A stretch of DNA of 64,000 bases. Origin: Paracoccus sanguinis. GTDB taxonomy: Bacteria > Pseudomonadota > Alphaproteobacteria > Rhodobacterales > Rhodobacteraceae. Under the pieces are notes generated by a model. The model made no database searches. It was not told where the DNA came from and saw only the letters and a list, made by a program, of their open reading frames with translations. Position 1 is the first letter of the stretch, and every line of letters begins with the position of its first letter. Location of the stretch: contig NZ_FNNA01000003.1 of the NCBI RefSeq assembly GCF_900106665.1, forward strand, positions 124,001 through 188,000, read 5' to 3'. The position numbers were made by a program, and so were the translations under genes. Of this stretch, positions 18,687-27,156 are shown piece after piece.

Positions 18687-19985
18687 TCACTCCGCCGCGG
18701 TCACCATCGGGTTGTTCGGATGCTGCGTCCAGTTCCGCTGCCCGCCCGCGACCTGGCCGGTGCGCGCGTCGACCTCGCCCGGCGCCAGCTCGCGCATGGT
18801 GATGCAGTCCTCGACCGGGCACACGTCCACGCAAAGGTTGCAGGCCACGCACTCCTCCTCCTTCACCCGGAAAACCCGGCCCGGGTCGATGGCGATCGCC
18901 TGGTGGCTGGTGTCCTCGCAGGCCGCATAGCAGCGCCCGCACGAGATGCACTTGTCCTGATCGATGACCGCCTTGGTGATGTAGTCGAGGTTCAGGTACT
19001 GCCAGTCGGTGACGTTCGGCACCGCCCGCCCGATCAGGTCCGACAGCGCCATCTCGCGCGCGTCGAGGTAGTCGCGCAGCCCCGAGATCATCTCCTGCAC
19101 GACCTTGAAGCCATAGGTCATGGCGGCGGTGCAGACCTGCACGTTGCCCGCGCCGAGGGCGAGGAACTCGGCGGCGTCACGCCAGGTCGTGACGCCGCCG
19201 ATCCCCGAGATCGGCAGACCGCGCGTCTCGGGGTTCCGGGCGATCTCCGCCACCATGTTCAGCGCAATGGGCTTCACCGCCGGGCCGCAATAGCCGCCAT
19301 GCGACCCCTTGCCGTCGATGGTGGGCTGAGGCGCGAACAGGTCCAGATCGACCGAGGTGATCGAGTTGACCGTGTTGATCAGGCTCACCGCATCCGCCCC
19401 GCCGCGCTTCGCGGCCTCGGCGGGCTTCCGCACATCGGTGATGTTCGGCGTCAGCTTGACGATGCAGGGCATCCGCGAGTGCTGCTTGACCCAGCGCGTC
19501 ACCATCTCGATGTATTCCGGCACCTGGCCCACGGCCGAGCCCATGCCGCGCTCGGCCATGCCGTGCGGGCAGCCGAAGTTCAGCTCGACCCCGTCCGCGC
19601 CGGTATCTTCGATCCGCGCCAGGATCGACTTCCACGACTCCTCGTCGCAGGGCACCATGAGCGAGATCACCAGCGCCCGGTCGGGATAGTCCCGCTTGAC
19701 CGACTTGATCTCGTCGAGGTTCACCTGCAACGGCCGGTCGGTGATCAGCTCGATGTTGTTGAGCCCCAGCACCCGCCGGTCGGCGCCGTGGATGACGCCG
19801 TAGCGCGGCCCGTTGACGTTGACGACGGGCGGCCCGTCGAGGCCCAGCGTCTTCCACACCACCCCGCCCCAGCCGGCCTGAAAGGCGCGGCGGACGTTGT
19901 ATTCCTTGTCGGTGGGCGGCGCCGAGGCGAGCCAGAACGGGTTGGGCGAACGGATGCCCACGAAGTCGCTGCGAAGGTCAGCCAT
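18687..19985 (-). CDS. preA: NAD-dependent dihydropyrimidine dehydrogenase subunit PreA
   Basis: Catalytic subunit of the bacterial enzyme that reduces uracil and thymine to dihydro forms (reductive pyrimidine catabolism), 432 residues. The FMN barrel occupies about residues 1-320 with NFGCPHGM and GGVTTW. Two ferredoxin-type 4Fe-4S motifs follow: CISCGRCYAAC and CVACNLCVDVC. It starts four bases after the preT stop, so the two are an operon. Other reductive-pathway genes (hydantoinase, ureidopropionase) are not in this window. Confidence 0.94.
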   Translation of the reverse strand: MADLRSDFVGIRSPNPFWLASAPPTDKEYNVRRAFQAGWGGVVWKTLGLDGPPVVNVNGPRYGVIHGADRRVLGLNNIELITDRPLQVNLDEIKSVKRDYPDRALVISLMVPCDEESWKSILARIEDTGADGVELNFGCPHGMAERGMGSAVGQVPEYIEMVTRWVKQHSRMPCIVKLTPNITDVRKPAEAAKRGGADAVSLINTVNSITSVDLDLFAPQPTIDGKGSHGGYCGPAVKPIALNMVAEIARNPETRGLPISGIGGVTTWRDAAEFLALGAGNVQVCTAAMTYGFKVVQEMISGLRDYLDAREMALSDLIGRAVPNVTDWQYLNLDYITKAVIDQDKCISCGRCYAACEDTSHQAIAIDPGRVFRVKEEECVACNLCVDVCPVEDCITMRELAPGEVDARTGQVAGGQRNWTQHPNNPMVTAAE

Positions 19986-19989
19986 CGCC

Positions 19990-21351
19990 TCAGCCCCTCA
20001 TGTCGGGCGCATCGACCGGGGCAGGGGGCGTGGCCCCGCCGGTCAGATGCGCGTGGATGTCCTCGGCCGCGTCGCGCCCCTGCGCGACGGCCGTCACGGT
20101 CAGGTCCTCACCCCCCGCGGCGCAGTCGCCGCCCGCCCAGACCCCGGCGCGGCTGGTCCGGCCCGGCCCGGTCACGGCGATCTTGCCGCCGTCCAGCGCC
20201 AGCCCCTCGGGGACACCCGCGAGTTTCTGGCCGATCGCCGTCAGCACCATGTCGGCGGGGACCGACACCGTCTCGCCGGTGTTCAGCATCCCGCCATCGG
20301 GCAGGTCCTCGGTCCGCCCCAGCACCACGCCGCCATCCCCGGCCCGCGCCGCGACCACATTGGTCATCAGCCGCACGCCCGAGGTCACCGCGTGGTCCTG
20401 TTCGTGCCCCGAGGCCCCCATCCGGTCCTGCCCGCGCCGATAGGCGATGGTCACCGTCTCGGCGCCGAGCAGCTTCGCCTGCACCGCCGCATCGACCGCC
20501 GTCATGCCGCCGCCGATCACCAGCACGTCGCGCCCGACCGGCAGGGTGGCAAGGTCCGCCGCCTGCCGCAGCTCGGCGATGAACTCGACCGCGTCACGCT
20601 GGCCGGGGGCCTCGATCCCCAGCGCGTTGACGCCCCCGAGCCCCATCCCGAGGAACACCGCGTCATATTCGGCCGCGAGCGTCTCAAGCGTCACCGCCTC
20701 GCCCAGCACCGCGCCGGTGCGCAGCTCGATCCCGCCGATCCGCAGCAGCCACTCGACCTCGGCGGCGGCGAACCCGTCCACCGCCTTGTAGCTGGCGATG
20801 CCGTATTCGTTCAGCCCGCCGGGCTTGGGCCGGGCCTCGAACACCACCACCTCGTGCCCCTTGGCGGCGAGCCGGTGCGCGCAGGACAGCCCCGCCGGCC
20901 CCGCGCCCACGACCGCGATGCGCTTGCCCGTGGGGGCGCCGCGGCGGAACGGGTGGCCCTCGCCCAGCACGATCCCGTCGGTCGCATAGCGCTGCAAGGC
21001 GCCGATCTCGACCGGGCGGCCCTCGGCCTCCATCCGCACGCAGGCGCCCTCGCACAGAGTCTCGGTCGGGCAGACCCGGGCGCACATCCCGCCGAAGATG
21101 TTGTCGTGCAGGATGGTCATCCCCGCCGCATCCGGCGTGCCGGTGGCGATCTGGCGGATGAACAGCGGGATGTCGATGCCGGTGGGGCAGGCGGTGATGC
21201 AGGGCGCATCGTGGCAGAAATAGCAGCGATCGGCGGCGACGCGCGCCTCGTGATCGTCGAGCGGCGGGGCGACATCGGCAAAGTTGGCCGCGTAATCCCC
21301 GGGCGCGAGACGCCCCGGCACGATGCCCGGCGTCATCCTGGTCGTGGTCAT
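19990..21351 (-). CDS. preT: NAD-dependent dihydropyrimidine dehydrogenase subunit PreT
   Basis: Electron-input subunit (453 residues) that takes electrons from NADH and passes them to PreA. The N-terminal Fe-S part shows CYFCHDAPCITACPTGID and a CPTETLCEGAC cluster. FAD binding is marked by GAGPAGLSCA and the NAD fold by GGGMTAVDAA. The ATG at 21351 is supported by an AGGGAGG ribosome site immediately upstream; 24 additional codons upstream are open but unsupported. The promoter region holds an 11-bp tandem repeat array and an inverted repeat. Confidence 0.93.
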   Translation of the reverse strand: MTTTRMTPGIVPGRLAPGDYAANFADVAPPLDDHEARVAADRCYFCHDAPCITACPTGIDIPLFIRQIATGTPDAAGMTILHDNIFGGMCARVCPTETLCEGACVRMEAEGRPVEIGALQRYATDGIVLGEGHPFRRGAPTGKRIAVVGAGPAGLSCAHRLAAKGHEVVVFEARPKPGGLNEYGIASYKAVDGFAAAEVEWLLRIGGIELRTGAVLGEAVTLETLAAEYDAVFLGMGLGGVNALGIEAPGQRDAVEFIAELRQAADLATLPVGRDVLVIGGGMTAVDAAVQAKLLGAETVTIAYRRGQDRMGASGHEQDHAVTSGVRLMTNVVAARAGDGGVVLGRTEDLPDGGMLNTGETVSVPADMVLTAIGQKLAGVPEGLALDGGKIAVTGPGRTSRAGVWAGGDCAAGGEDLTVTAVAQGRDAAEDIHAHLTGGATPPAPVDAPDMRG

Positions 21352-21412
21352 GAGACCTCCCTGAAGCTGGCCGTTGTGCTGGCTCTTGTCCGTCAAGGCT
21401 GACACAGGTCGG

Positions 21413-21434
21413 AATTTTATCAAGAGGTAAAATT
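21413..21434. promoter_or_regulatory. Inverted repeat upstream of preT
   Basis: AATTTTA and TAAAATT arms (7 bp each) separated by 8 bases, 62 bp before preT and strikingly AT-rich in a GC-rich genome. It could be an operator or an UP-like element. Confidence 0.5.
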
Positions 21435-21515
21435 ATGGCGGCCGCGTGTGGGGCCGGTGGGCGAGTTGGCGACTGGAAGTGACGCGAGTCGAACGCTGCG
21501 TTGCGCGCCGAACGT

Positions 21516-21581
21516 TCGCATGAACTGTGCATGAACATCGCACGAACGTCGCATGAACCCTGCATGGGTTGTGCATGATGT
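21516..21581. repeat. Six-copy 11-bp tandem repeat array
   Basis: Six successive 11-base units share the core GCATGAAC: TCGCATGAACT, GTGCATGAACA, TCGCACGAACG, TCGCATGAACC, CTGCATGGGTT, GTGCATGATGT. Weaker related cores (CGAACG) lie just left. The period is about one helical turn, so bound proteins would sit on one face. It lies between the histidine kinase 3' end and preT. Confidence 0.85.
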
Positions 21582-21626
21582 CGGATTGCGCCAGTCATGA
21601 AAAATCAATGCGTTGACCACGCAACA

Positions 21627-22973
21627 TCAAGCAGCATGTGAGTTTCCGCCACCGCCCGCCGCCGGCAGAGCCAGCCGCGCCGCCAGCCCGCCCTCCGTGG
21701 CGCGCGAGAGCGTCAGCCGTCCGCCGTGCAGCGCCGCGAGATCGGCGACGATGGCTAGTCCCAGCCCGGCCCCCGGAGGTCCCGCCTCATCCAGCCGCCC
21801 CCCGCGGCTGAGCGCCGCGGCGTGATCCGTTTCGGCCATCCCCGGCCCGTCATCACTGACCGCGAGAACCAGCTCCAGCCCGTCGACAGTCGCCTCGACG
21901 CGGACTGAGGAGCGGGCGTATTTCACAGCGTTTTCAATCAGGTTGCCGGCCATTTCCTCGAGGTCCTGCCGCTCGCCCGCGAACCGCACACCGGGCGCAC
22001 AATCCACCGTCACGCGCAGCCCGCGCGCCTCGGCCGGGCGTCGCAGGACCAGCAGGATGTCCTCGATCACACCTGCCACCGGCGTCGCTTGCCCCAGCAG
22101 CCGCGGCACCCCCGCGCTGCGCGCCCGCCGCAGGTGCCAGCCGATCTGCCGGTCCATCCGCGCGATCAGGGCCTGCCCCGGATGGTCGGGCGCAACGCTG
22201 TTCGCCAGCGCCGCCATCGGCGTCCTGAGCGAGTGCGCGAGGTTGCCCAGATGATCCCGCGCCCGCCCGATGACCGAGCGGTTCGCGTCCAGAAGCGCGT
22301 TGATTTCCAAGGCGATAGGACGCAGTTCTTTGACCGGGGGCAGGGGCAGCGCCTCGGCGCTCCCGGCCCGGATCGCCCGGATGTCGCGCCCCATCGCGTC
22401 CAGCGCCCGCAACCCCAGCGTCACCTGCGCCACGCTCGCCGCCGCCAGCCCCAGCCCGAGCACCGCCAGCGCCAGTGCCAGCGGCCGCAGCACCCGCGCC
22501 AGCGCCGCGTCGATCTCGTCCTGCGGCGCGGTGACCGTCACCGAAAGCGGCCCGTCGAGCCCCGGCAGCGTGAACGCCCGGCGCATCACCCTGAGCCGCT
22601 CACCCTCCGGCCCCAGCCCCGCGCCGCCGCTGAAAAATCCTTGCGGCGGTTGAAGATAGAGGTCGAGCAGCGACCCGGCCCGGGCGATCACCGCGCCGTC
22701 CGGCCCCTGCAGCTGCCAGGCCCAGAGCGACAGCGGCATCTCGAGCCGGGGGTCGGTCGGAGGCCGGGCGAGAGTCACGCGGCCCGCCGCGTCGACCTCG
22801 GTCCCGGCGATCACCGTCTCGGCGATGGCGGCGGCCTCGGCGTCGAAGCGGTCGGTGACGAAGCCCGTCAGCACCCCGCCGATCACCCACCACGCGCCCA
22901 GCAGCGCCAGCGTCAACCACAGCGCGGCCGCCGCCAGCAGCCGGGCGCGGATGGAATCATTGATCCATCTCAT
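21627..22973 (-). CDS. Sensor histidine kinase
   Basis: Membrane-bound two-component sensor of 448 residues. One membrane span lies near residues 12-32, a periplasmic region of about 130 residues follows, and a second span lies near 160-185. A HAMP-like segment precedes the dimerisation box HLGNLAHSLRTPM with the phospho-accepting His. The ATPase domain shows NLIENAVKYA, DDGPGM and GAGLGLAIV. The start overlaps the response-regulator stop (ATGA). Gene order PepSY–regulator–kinase resembles PhoPQ-like envelope or metal-sensing systems; the actual signal is unknown. Confidence 0.92.
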   Translation of the reverse strand: MRWINDSIRARLLAAAALWLTLALLGAWWVIGGVLTGFVTDRFDAEAAAIAETVIAGTEVDAAGRVTLARPPTDPRLEMPLSLWAWQLQGPDGAVIARAGSLLDLYLQPPQGFFSGGAGLGPEGERLRVMRRAFTLPGLDGPLSVTVTAPQDEIDAALARVLRPLALALAVLGLGLAAASVAQVTLGLRALDAMGRDIRAIRAGSAEALPLPPVKELRPIALEINALLDANRSVIGRARDHLGNLAHSLRTPMAALANSVAPDHPGQALIARMDRQIGWHLRRARSAGVPRLLGQATPVAGVIEDILLVLRRPAEARGLRVTVDCAPGVRFAGERQDLEEMAGNLIENAVKYARSSVRVEATVDGLELVLAVSDDGPGMAETDHAAALSRGGRLDEAGPPGAGLGLAIVADLAALHGGRLTLSRATEGGLAARLALPAAGGGGNSHAA

Positions 22974-23638
22974 GGGGTTGCGCCGGAAACCAGGACGTAG
23001 CCCTCGCCGCGCCGGGTCTCGATCAGCCCGTCGCCGATTTTGCGGCGCAGGCGGCCGATGACCACCTCGATCGACTTGAAGTCCCGGTCGCTGCCCGCGT
23101 CATAGAGATGCTCTGAAAGCTCGGTCCGGCTGACCACGCGCCCCGGGTGGTGCATCAGATAGCCGAGGATGCGCGTCTCGAAGGCGGTCAGCCGCAGCGC
23201 CACCCCGTCGCGAGTGATCAGTCCGAGCTGGGTGTCGAAGCTCAGCGGCCCCGCGGTCAGCACCGCCCGCGCGTGCCCCGCGGCGCGCCGCACCAGCGTC
23301 TGGGCGCGCAGCACCACCTCGTCGAGGCGGAAGGGCTTCACCGCATAGTCGTCGGCCCCAGCGCGGAAGCCCGCGACCTTGTCGGTCCAGTCACCGCGCG
23401 CGGTCAGGATCAGCACCGGCATCGCCACCCCCGCCGCCCGCCAGCGCGTGAGCACCTCGATCCCCGGCAGGCCCGGCAGCCCGAGATCGAGGATGGCGAC
23501 GTCGTAAGCCTCGGTCGCGCCGAGGAATTCCCCCTCGGCGCCGTCGTGGGCGAGGTCGGCGACGAAGCCCCCCTCGCGCATCGCGGCAGCGATCTGGTCA
23601 GCCAGCAGCGGGTCATCCTCGACGATCAGGCAGCGCAT
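22970..23638 (-). CDS. OmpR/PhoP-family response regulator
   Basis: DNA-binding partner of the adjacent kinase, 222 residues. The receiver domain has IVEDDPLLADQ, the phospho-acceptor Asp in ILDLGLPGLPG and the conserved Lys in DDYAVKPF. The winged-helix output domain contains the RTELSEHLYD recognition region and ends GEGYVLV. Its ATG at 23638 overlaps the stop of the upstream PepSY-like gene; a much longer open frame to the left is antisense noise. Confidence 0.93.
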   Translation of the reverse strand: MRCLIVEDDPLLADQIAAAMREGGFVADLAHDGAEGEFLGATEAYDVAILDLGLPGLPGIEVLTRWRAAGVAMPVLILTARGDWTDKVAGFRAGADDYAVKPFRLDEVVLRAQTLVRRAAGHARAVLTAGPLSFDTQLGLITRDGVALRLTAFETRILGYLMHHPGRVVSRTELSEHLYDAGSDRDFKSIEVVIGRLRRKIGDGLIETRRGEGYVLVSGATP

Positions 23639-24060
23639 CAGTCGTCCTTCTTGCGGGAGGGTTTGGGCTTTTGGCGCGCGGCGGTCAGGTCGGCGCCCGC
23701 GACCTCGACGAAGCGGCCGCTCACCGCGTCCATGCGGATGTCGAGCACCGCCCGCGCGGGCGTCAGCAGACGCAGCCGGTAGATCAGGTTCGTGCCCTGC
23801 GCCCGCTCGGCCGGTCGCGCGGGCACGAGGTCGATCGCCAGCACCCGGCCGTCGAACCGCGCCTGCGCCCGCCGCACCGCCTTGTGGCGCGGCAGCAGGT
23901 CGTCCATCGCCACCGCGAACTCGTCGGGCAGGGGGGGCAGGGGGCGCGCTGAGGCATGGGCCGGAGGGCGCGGGGCGTCCGGGGCGCGCAGCCGCTCCAG
24001 GGCGCCGAGCCCGAAGAGGACCGCCCCGAGGATGAGGCCAATGACGATCAGCCGCCGCAT
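23638..24060 (-). CDS. Membrane-anchored PepSY-like protein
   Basis: Protein of 140 residues with one N-terminal membrane span (RLIVIGLILGAVLFGLGAL), a Pro/Ala linker, and a PepSY-like domain (about residues 45-125) ending in a Lys/Arg-rich tail. PepSY domains are extracytoplasmic and often accompany two-component systems. It is first in an operon with the regulator and kinase, overlapping the regulator start, so it is probably an accessory to sensing. Divergent from a second, secreted PepSY-like protein 135 bp away. Confidence 0.75.
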   Translation of the reverse strand: MRRLIVIGLILGAVLFGLGALERLRAPDAPRPPAHASARPLPPLPDEFAVAMDDLLPRHKAVRRAQARFDGRVLAIDLVPARPAERAQGTNLIYRLRLLTPARAVLDIRMDAVSGRFVEVAGADLTAARQKPKPSRKKDD

Positions 24061-24195
24061 GGGATCCTGTAGTAGGGCGAACCCAAACGAAAGGGAAACG
24101 GTCCGTTGGCGGTTCGTTCGGCCAGCGTGGGGTAAAGAGGCGACATCCGGGGTGGCGACAGCCGCCTCGCGACGAACCTATGAAAGGGAATTGAG

Positions 24196-25122
24196 ATGAT
24201 TCGGATGCTTCGGACCTCGGCTGCGACGGTGGCCGCGACGTCGATCCTCGCGCTGCCGCTGATGGCGCAGACCGCGCCGGTGGTGACCGCGCCTGTCGCG
24301 CCGCCGCCGGCGGTGACCGCGCCCGCAACCCCGGCGGGTCCCCCGGCGGTCACGGCCCCTGCCACCCCGGCCGCGCCTGCCGTGACGGCACCAGCGCAGG
24401 GCGGGCTGCCGGCCGCGCTGACGGCGCTCGGCATCACCGACGCCACCGCGACCGCGGGCCGCAAGGGCGGGCAGCGCGTCGAGGGCACGCTGCCAGGCGG
24501 CGGCGCGTTCCAGGCGATGGTCGATCCCGCAGGGGCGCTGCGGATGATCCGCACGACCGACAACGCGGCGCTGCCGGCCCCCGTCGCCCAGGCGCTGATC
24601 CCCGAGGCGGTGCGCAACGCGCCGATCTTCGCCGAGTTTGCTCGCGTCGAGGGCATGGCGCAGGGCGACGAGGGGGTGATGGTGTTCGGAGCCGACACGG
24701 CGGGCGAGCCGCTCCGCGCCGGGTTTGCCGCCGACGGGACGCTGCAGCGCTTCGGTCGGGGCGAGATGGAGGGTCATAAGCACGGCAAGGGCGACCACGG
24801 CCGCAAGGATGGCGACCGGAAAGACCGCGGCAAGGGCCACGGGAAAGAGATGCACGGCAAGGAGATGCGCGGTGACAGAACCGGCCCGCGCGGTACGCGT
24901 CCCTCTGGGATGGACGGGATGGGTCAGCAAGGCGCGGGCCAGCCGGCGCCGCTGGACGATGCGGCGGTCAACCGGGTGCTGACCGAGGGCGGCTATACCG
25001 CCGTCGGCGCCATCACCCGCAACGGCCCGCGCGTCGAGGCCAAGGCGACCAACCCCGAGGGCGAGGCCGTGACGGTCACCATCAACCCGCGCGGCGTCGT
25101 GGTACGCGAACTCGCCCGCTGA
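24196..25122 (+). CDS. Secreted PepSY-like protein with His/Lys-rich centre
   Basis: Exported protein of 308 residues, function unknown. Signal peptide about 1-25 (ending LPLMAQ), then Pro/Ala/Val/Thr repeats (VTAPATPA-type) to about residue 70. A first globular PepSY-like part covers 75-190. A highly charged His/Lys/Gly/Asp segment (about 193-245, e.g. HKHGKGDHGRKDGDRK) is followed by a C-terminal PepSY-like segment (about 255-308). The His-rich stretch suggests metal binding (inference). It is divergent from the PepSY–regulator–kinase operon and so is a likely target of that system. A terminator follows. Confidence 0.75.
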   Translation: MIRMLRTSAATVAATSILALPLMAQTAPVVTAPVAPPPAVTAPATPAGPPAVTAPATPAAPAVTAPAQGGLPAALTALGITDATATAGRKGGQRVEGTLPGGGAFQAMVDPAGALRMIRTTDNAALPAPVAQALIPEAVRNAPIFAEFARVEGMAQGDEGVMVFGADTAGEPLRAGFAADGTLQRFGRGEMEGHKHGKGDHGRKDGDRKDRGKGHGKEMHGKEMRGDRTGPRGTRPSGMDGMGQQGAGQPAPLDDAAVNRVLTEGGYTAVGAITRNGPRVEAKATNPEGEAVTVTINPRGVVVRELAR

Positions 25123-25142
25123 GCCGCACGTCAGACGATCGA

Positions 25143-25171
25143 GGGCCGTCCCGTCCGGGGCGGCCCTTTTT
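25143..25171 (+). terminator. Intrinsic terminator after the PepSY-like gene
   Basis: Ten-pair stem (25143-25152 with 25157-25166, one G-T) with a four-base loop and five T residues. Confidence 0.88.
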
Positions 25172-25181
25172 CATCATGATT

Positions 25182-25610
25182 TCAAGAGAGATAGCCGGCA
25201 AGGCCCGAAAGATCGTAGCCGGCGCGGGCCGCCGTCTCGAGAATCTCGGCTCGCGGTCGCCGGCCCGACTGGCTCAGCGCCCAGGCGCTGGCCGACCGGG
25301 TGCCGGAGCGACAATAGGCGAGGATCTTGTCGCCGGGTTCGGCGCCTTGCGCGGCCTCGTCGATCAGGCTGCCCAGCCGGTCCGCGAGCGCCGGGGTCAG
25401 CCCGCCGGGCTCGATGGGCAGGTAATGGAACGCCAGCCCGGCGGCCTGAGCAGCCTCGGCCATCCGGGCGCTCTGCAGCGCCGCCTCGATCTCGCCGTCG
25501 GGCCGGTTGTCGATCAGCGTCGTGAAGCCGGCGTCCGCCAGCCGCGGCAGGTCGGCGATGTCGATCTGGGGGGCGACGAAGATCGTGTCGGTCAGGCGGC
25601 GCAGATCCAC
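25182..25610 (-). CDS. Blh-type phosphatase (TIGR01244 / DUF442)
   Basis: Small cytosolic protein of 142 residues with a dual-specificity-phosphatase-like fold. The HCX5R-like loop appears as YCRSGTRSA (about residue 97-105), and IDNRPDGE near residue 35 is typical. Related domains are fused to beta-lactamase-like persulfide dioxygenases (Blh) and linked to sulfide detoxification and biofilm growth in other bacteria; here it stands alone with no dioxygenase nearby. No strong ribosome site decides the start, but ATG 25610 gives the family N-terminus. Confidence 0.85.
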   Translation of the reverse strand: MDLRRLTDTIFVAPQIDIADLPRLADAGFTTLIDNRPDGEIEAALQSARMAEAAQAAGLAFHYLPIEPGGLTPALADRLGSLIDEAAQGAEPGDKILAYCRSGTRSASAWALSQSGRRPRAEILETAARAGYDLSGLAGYLS

Positions 25611-25673
25611 GGTGGGCCTTTCTTTGTCGTCCTCGCTTATGGCGAGGTTGGCGCTACAGCGAGGTCACTGTGG

Positions 25674-25692
25674 CAAACCGTGCAAGGGTTTG
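25674..25692. promoter_or_regulatory. Inverted repeat in the promoter region of the Blh-type gene
   Basis: CAAACC and GGTTTG arms separated by seven bases, about 65 bp before the gene start. Candidate operator read by eye. Confidence 0.4.
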
Positions 25693-25787
25693 GCAACCTT
25701 GGTCTGCGGAGCGTAGCATCTCGGTCGAAGGGCGAGACGCGACGCTGTCCGCCGATCGCGGCACATCCATATCTTACATAATACGGA

Positions 25788-26657
25788 TTATCGAGTATTC
25801 GGTTCGGTCCTGCCGTAGCGATAGAACCCCTCGCCGGAACTCATCCCGAGCTTGCCCTTGTCCAGAAACTCGCTCTTCAGCCGCTGGGCGAAGGCCTGCG
25901 CCTTGGCGTCGCCGACCGCCGAGATGTGCCACGCGGTGTTCAGCCCCACCACGTCATAGATATGGAACGGACCCATCGGCGCGCCGGTTGCGATGCGCCA
26001 CACCTTGTCGATGTCTGCGGGCTGGGCCACGCCGTCCACCCACAGCGCCGAGGCCGACTGCAGGAACGGCACCAGCATCGAGTTCAGCACATAGCCGGGC
26101 TGTTCCTTCTCGAGCACGATCGGCTCCATCCCGATGGCGCGGGCAAAGGCCGTCACCTCGTCGCGGACCGCCGGATCGGTGCCCTGATGGCCCATGATCT
26201 CGGCGACATTGTGCAGCCAGATGCGGTTGGCGAAATGCAGCGCGAGGAACTGCGTAGGACGACCCGTGGCCTCGGCCAGCGCCGAGGGCAGCAGCGTCGA
26301 GGAGTTGGTGGCGAAGATGGTGCCGTCCGGCGCCAGCCGGGCCAGTTTGGCGTAGAGGTCGCGCTTGATCTGCGGGTCTTCGGGGACCGCCTCGATGATC
26401 AGGTCGGCGGCCTCGACCGCCATAGCCAGGTCCGAGGTCAGCGTCAGCCGCGCGCGGGCAGCGGTCATCTCGTCGGCCGGCAGGTCCAGATCGGCCTGCA
26501 TCTGGGCGGCGATCTGGGCGACCGCGCCCTCGGCCCGCGCCACCGCCTCGTCCGAGACGTCCTGCGCGATCACGTCGAACCCGTGGCGCGCGGCCTGCAG
26601 GGCGATCTGCACGCCCAGCACACCGGCGCCGATCACGGTCACGTTGCGGATGGTCAT
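25788..26657 (-). CDS. 3-hydroxyacyl-CoA dehydrogenase (short form)
   Basis: NAD-dependent enzyme of 289 residues, like 3-hydroxybutyryl-CoA dehydrogenases, oxidising 3-hydroxyacyl-CoA to 3-oxoacyl-CoA in fatty-acid or butyrate metabolism. The Rossmann motif VIGAGVLGVQIA is at the N-terminus, IEAVPED is the conserved NAD-domain motif, and the HFANRIW region supplies the catalytic His. The ATG at 26657 has a GGAGGCAAGG ribosome site. A very AT-rich palindromic operator sits directly upstream, indicating dedicated repression. It stands alone, without thiolase or enoyl hydratase neighbours. Confidence 0.9.
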   Translation of the reverse strand: MTIRNVTVIGAGVLGVQIALQAARHGFDVIAQDVSDEAVARAEGAVAQIAAQMQADLDLPADEMTAARARLTLTSDLAMAVEAADLIIEAVPEDPQIKRDLYAKLARLAPDGTIFATNSSTLLPSALAEATGRPTQFLALHFANRIWLHNVAEIMGHQGTDPAVRDEVTAFARAIGMEPIVLEKEQPGYVLNSMLVPFLQSASALWVDGVAQPADIDKVWRIATGAPMGPFHIYDVVGLNTAWHISAVGDAKAQAFAQRLKSEFLDKGKLGMSSGEGFYRYGRTEPNTR

Positions 26658-26672
26658 GGCCTTGCCTCCGTT

Positions 26673-26704
26673 GAATATCATATGATATTCATATATCATA
26701 TGAA
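26673..26704. promoter_or_regulatory. Palindromic operator upstream of 3-hydroxyacyl-CoA dehydrogenase
   Basis: GAATATCATATGATATTC (26673-26690) is a perfect 18-bp palindrome. It overlaps a second inverted repeat TTCATAT-ATC-ATATGAA (26688-26704). Both lie 16-47 bp before the gene start, a typical repressor position. Confidence 0.75.
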
Positions 26705-26840
26705 CTGTCAGATTTCAAGGGTGGCGAGCGGAAGTCCGGCCCTGCCCCGCGCCGCGCGACCCCGTTCGCCCCTGCCCTTGCAGCGCCCCGGTCACCCGCT
26801 TAAGTCAGTCGGGATGTCTGCCGACCCGGAGGGATTGCCG

Positions 26841-27083
26841 ATGGCCATGGAAGCCTATGAGATCGAAGCGCTGATCCGTCAGGCCTTTCCTGACGCTGCG
26901 GTCACGATCACGGACCTTGCCGGCGACGGGAACCACTACGCCGCCGAAGTGGTGGACGAATCCTTCCGGGGCCTCAACCGCGTCCAGCAGCAGCGGCTCG
27001 TCTATGCGGCGCTGCAGGGCAAGATGGACGGCCCGAGCGGCGCGCTGCACGCGCTTGCGCTGACCACCAAGGCGCCGGACTGA
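26841..27083 (+). CDS. BolA-family protein
   Basis: Protein of 80 residues with the BolA class II KH-like fold. The signature [27 protein letters not shown] contains the His that ligands a shared 2Fe-2S cluster with monothiol glutaredoxins. The ATG at 26841 follows CGGAGGG; an ATG two codons on is also possible. The next gene, 73 bp downstream, encodes that glutaredoxin, so the pair probably forms the BolA–Grx complex used in iron sensing or Fe-S trafficking. Confidence 0.92.
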   Translation: MAMEAYEIEALIRQAFPDAAVTITDLAGDGNHYAAEVVDESFRGLNRVQQQRLVYAALQGKMDGPSGALHALALTTKAPD

Positions 27084-27156
27084 CGCGGGCGCGCCGCGTC
27101 CAATTTCACCCGCCGTGCCGACGTGCGGCCCTACCACATCACGGGACACCCCTGCC

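Noticed and set aside
21516-21581. Repeat array as a CRISPR or phage attachment site
   Set aside because: Units are only 11 bp with no spacers, no cas genes are present and no integrase is nearby.
21420-21620. 66-codon minus-strand frame through the 11-bp repeats
   Set aside because: It merely translates the repeats, has no ribosome site and lies in the preT promoter region.
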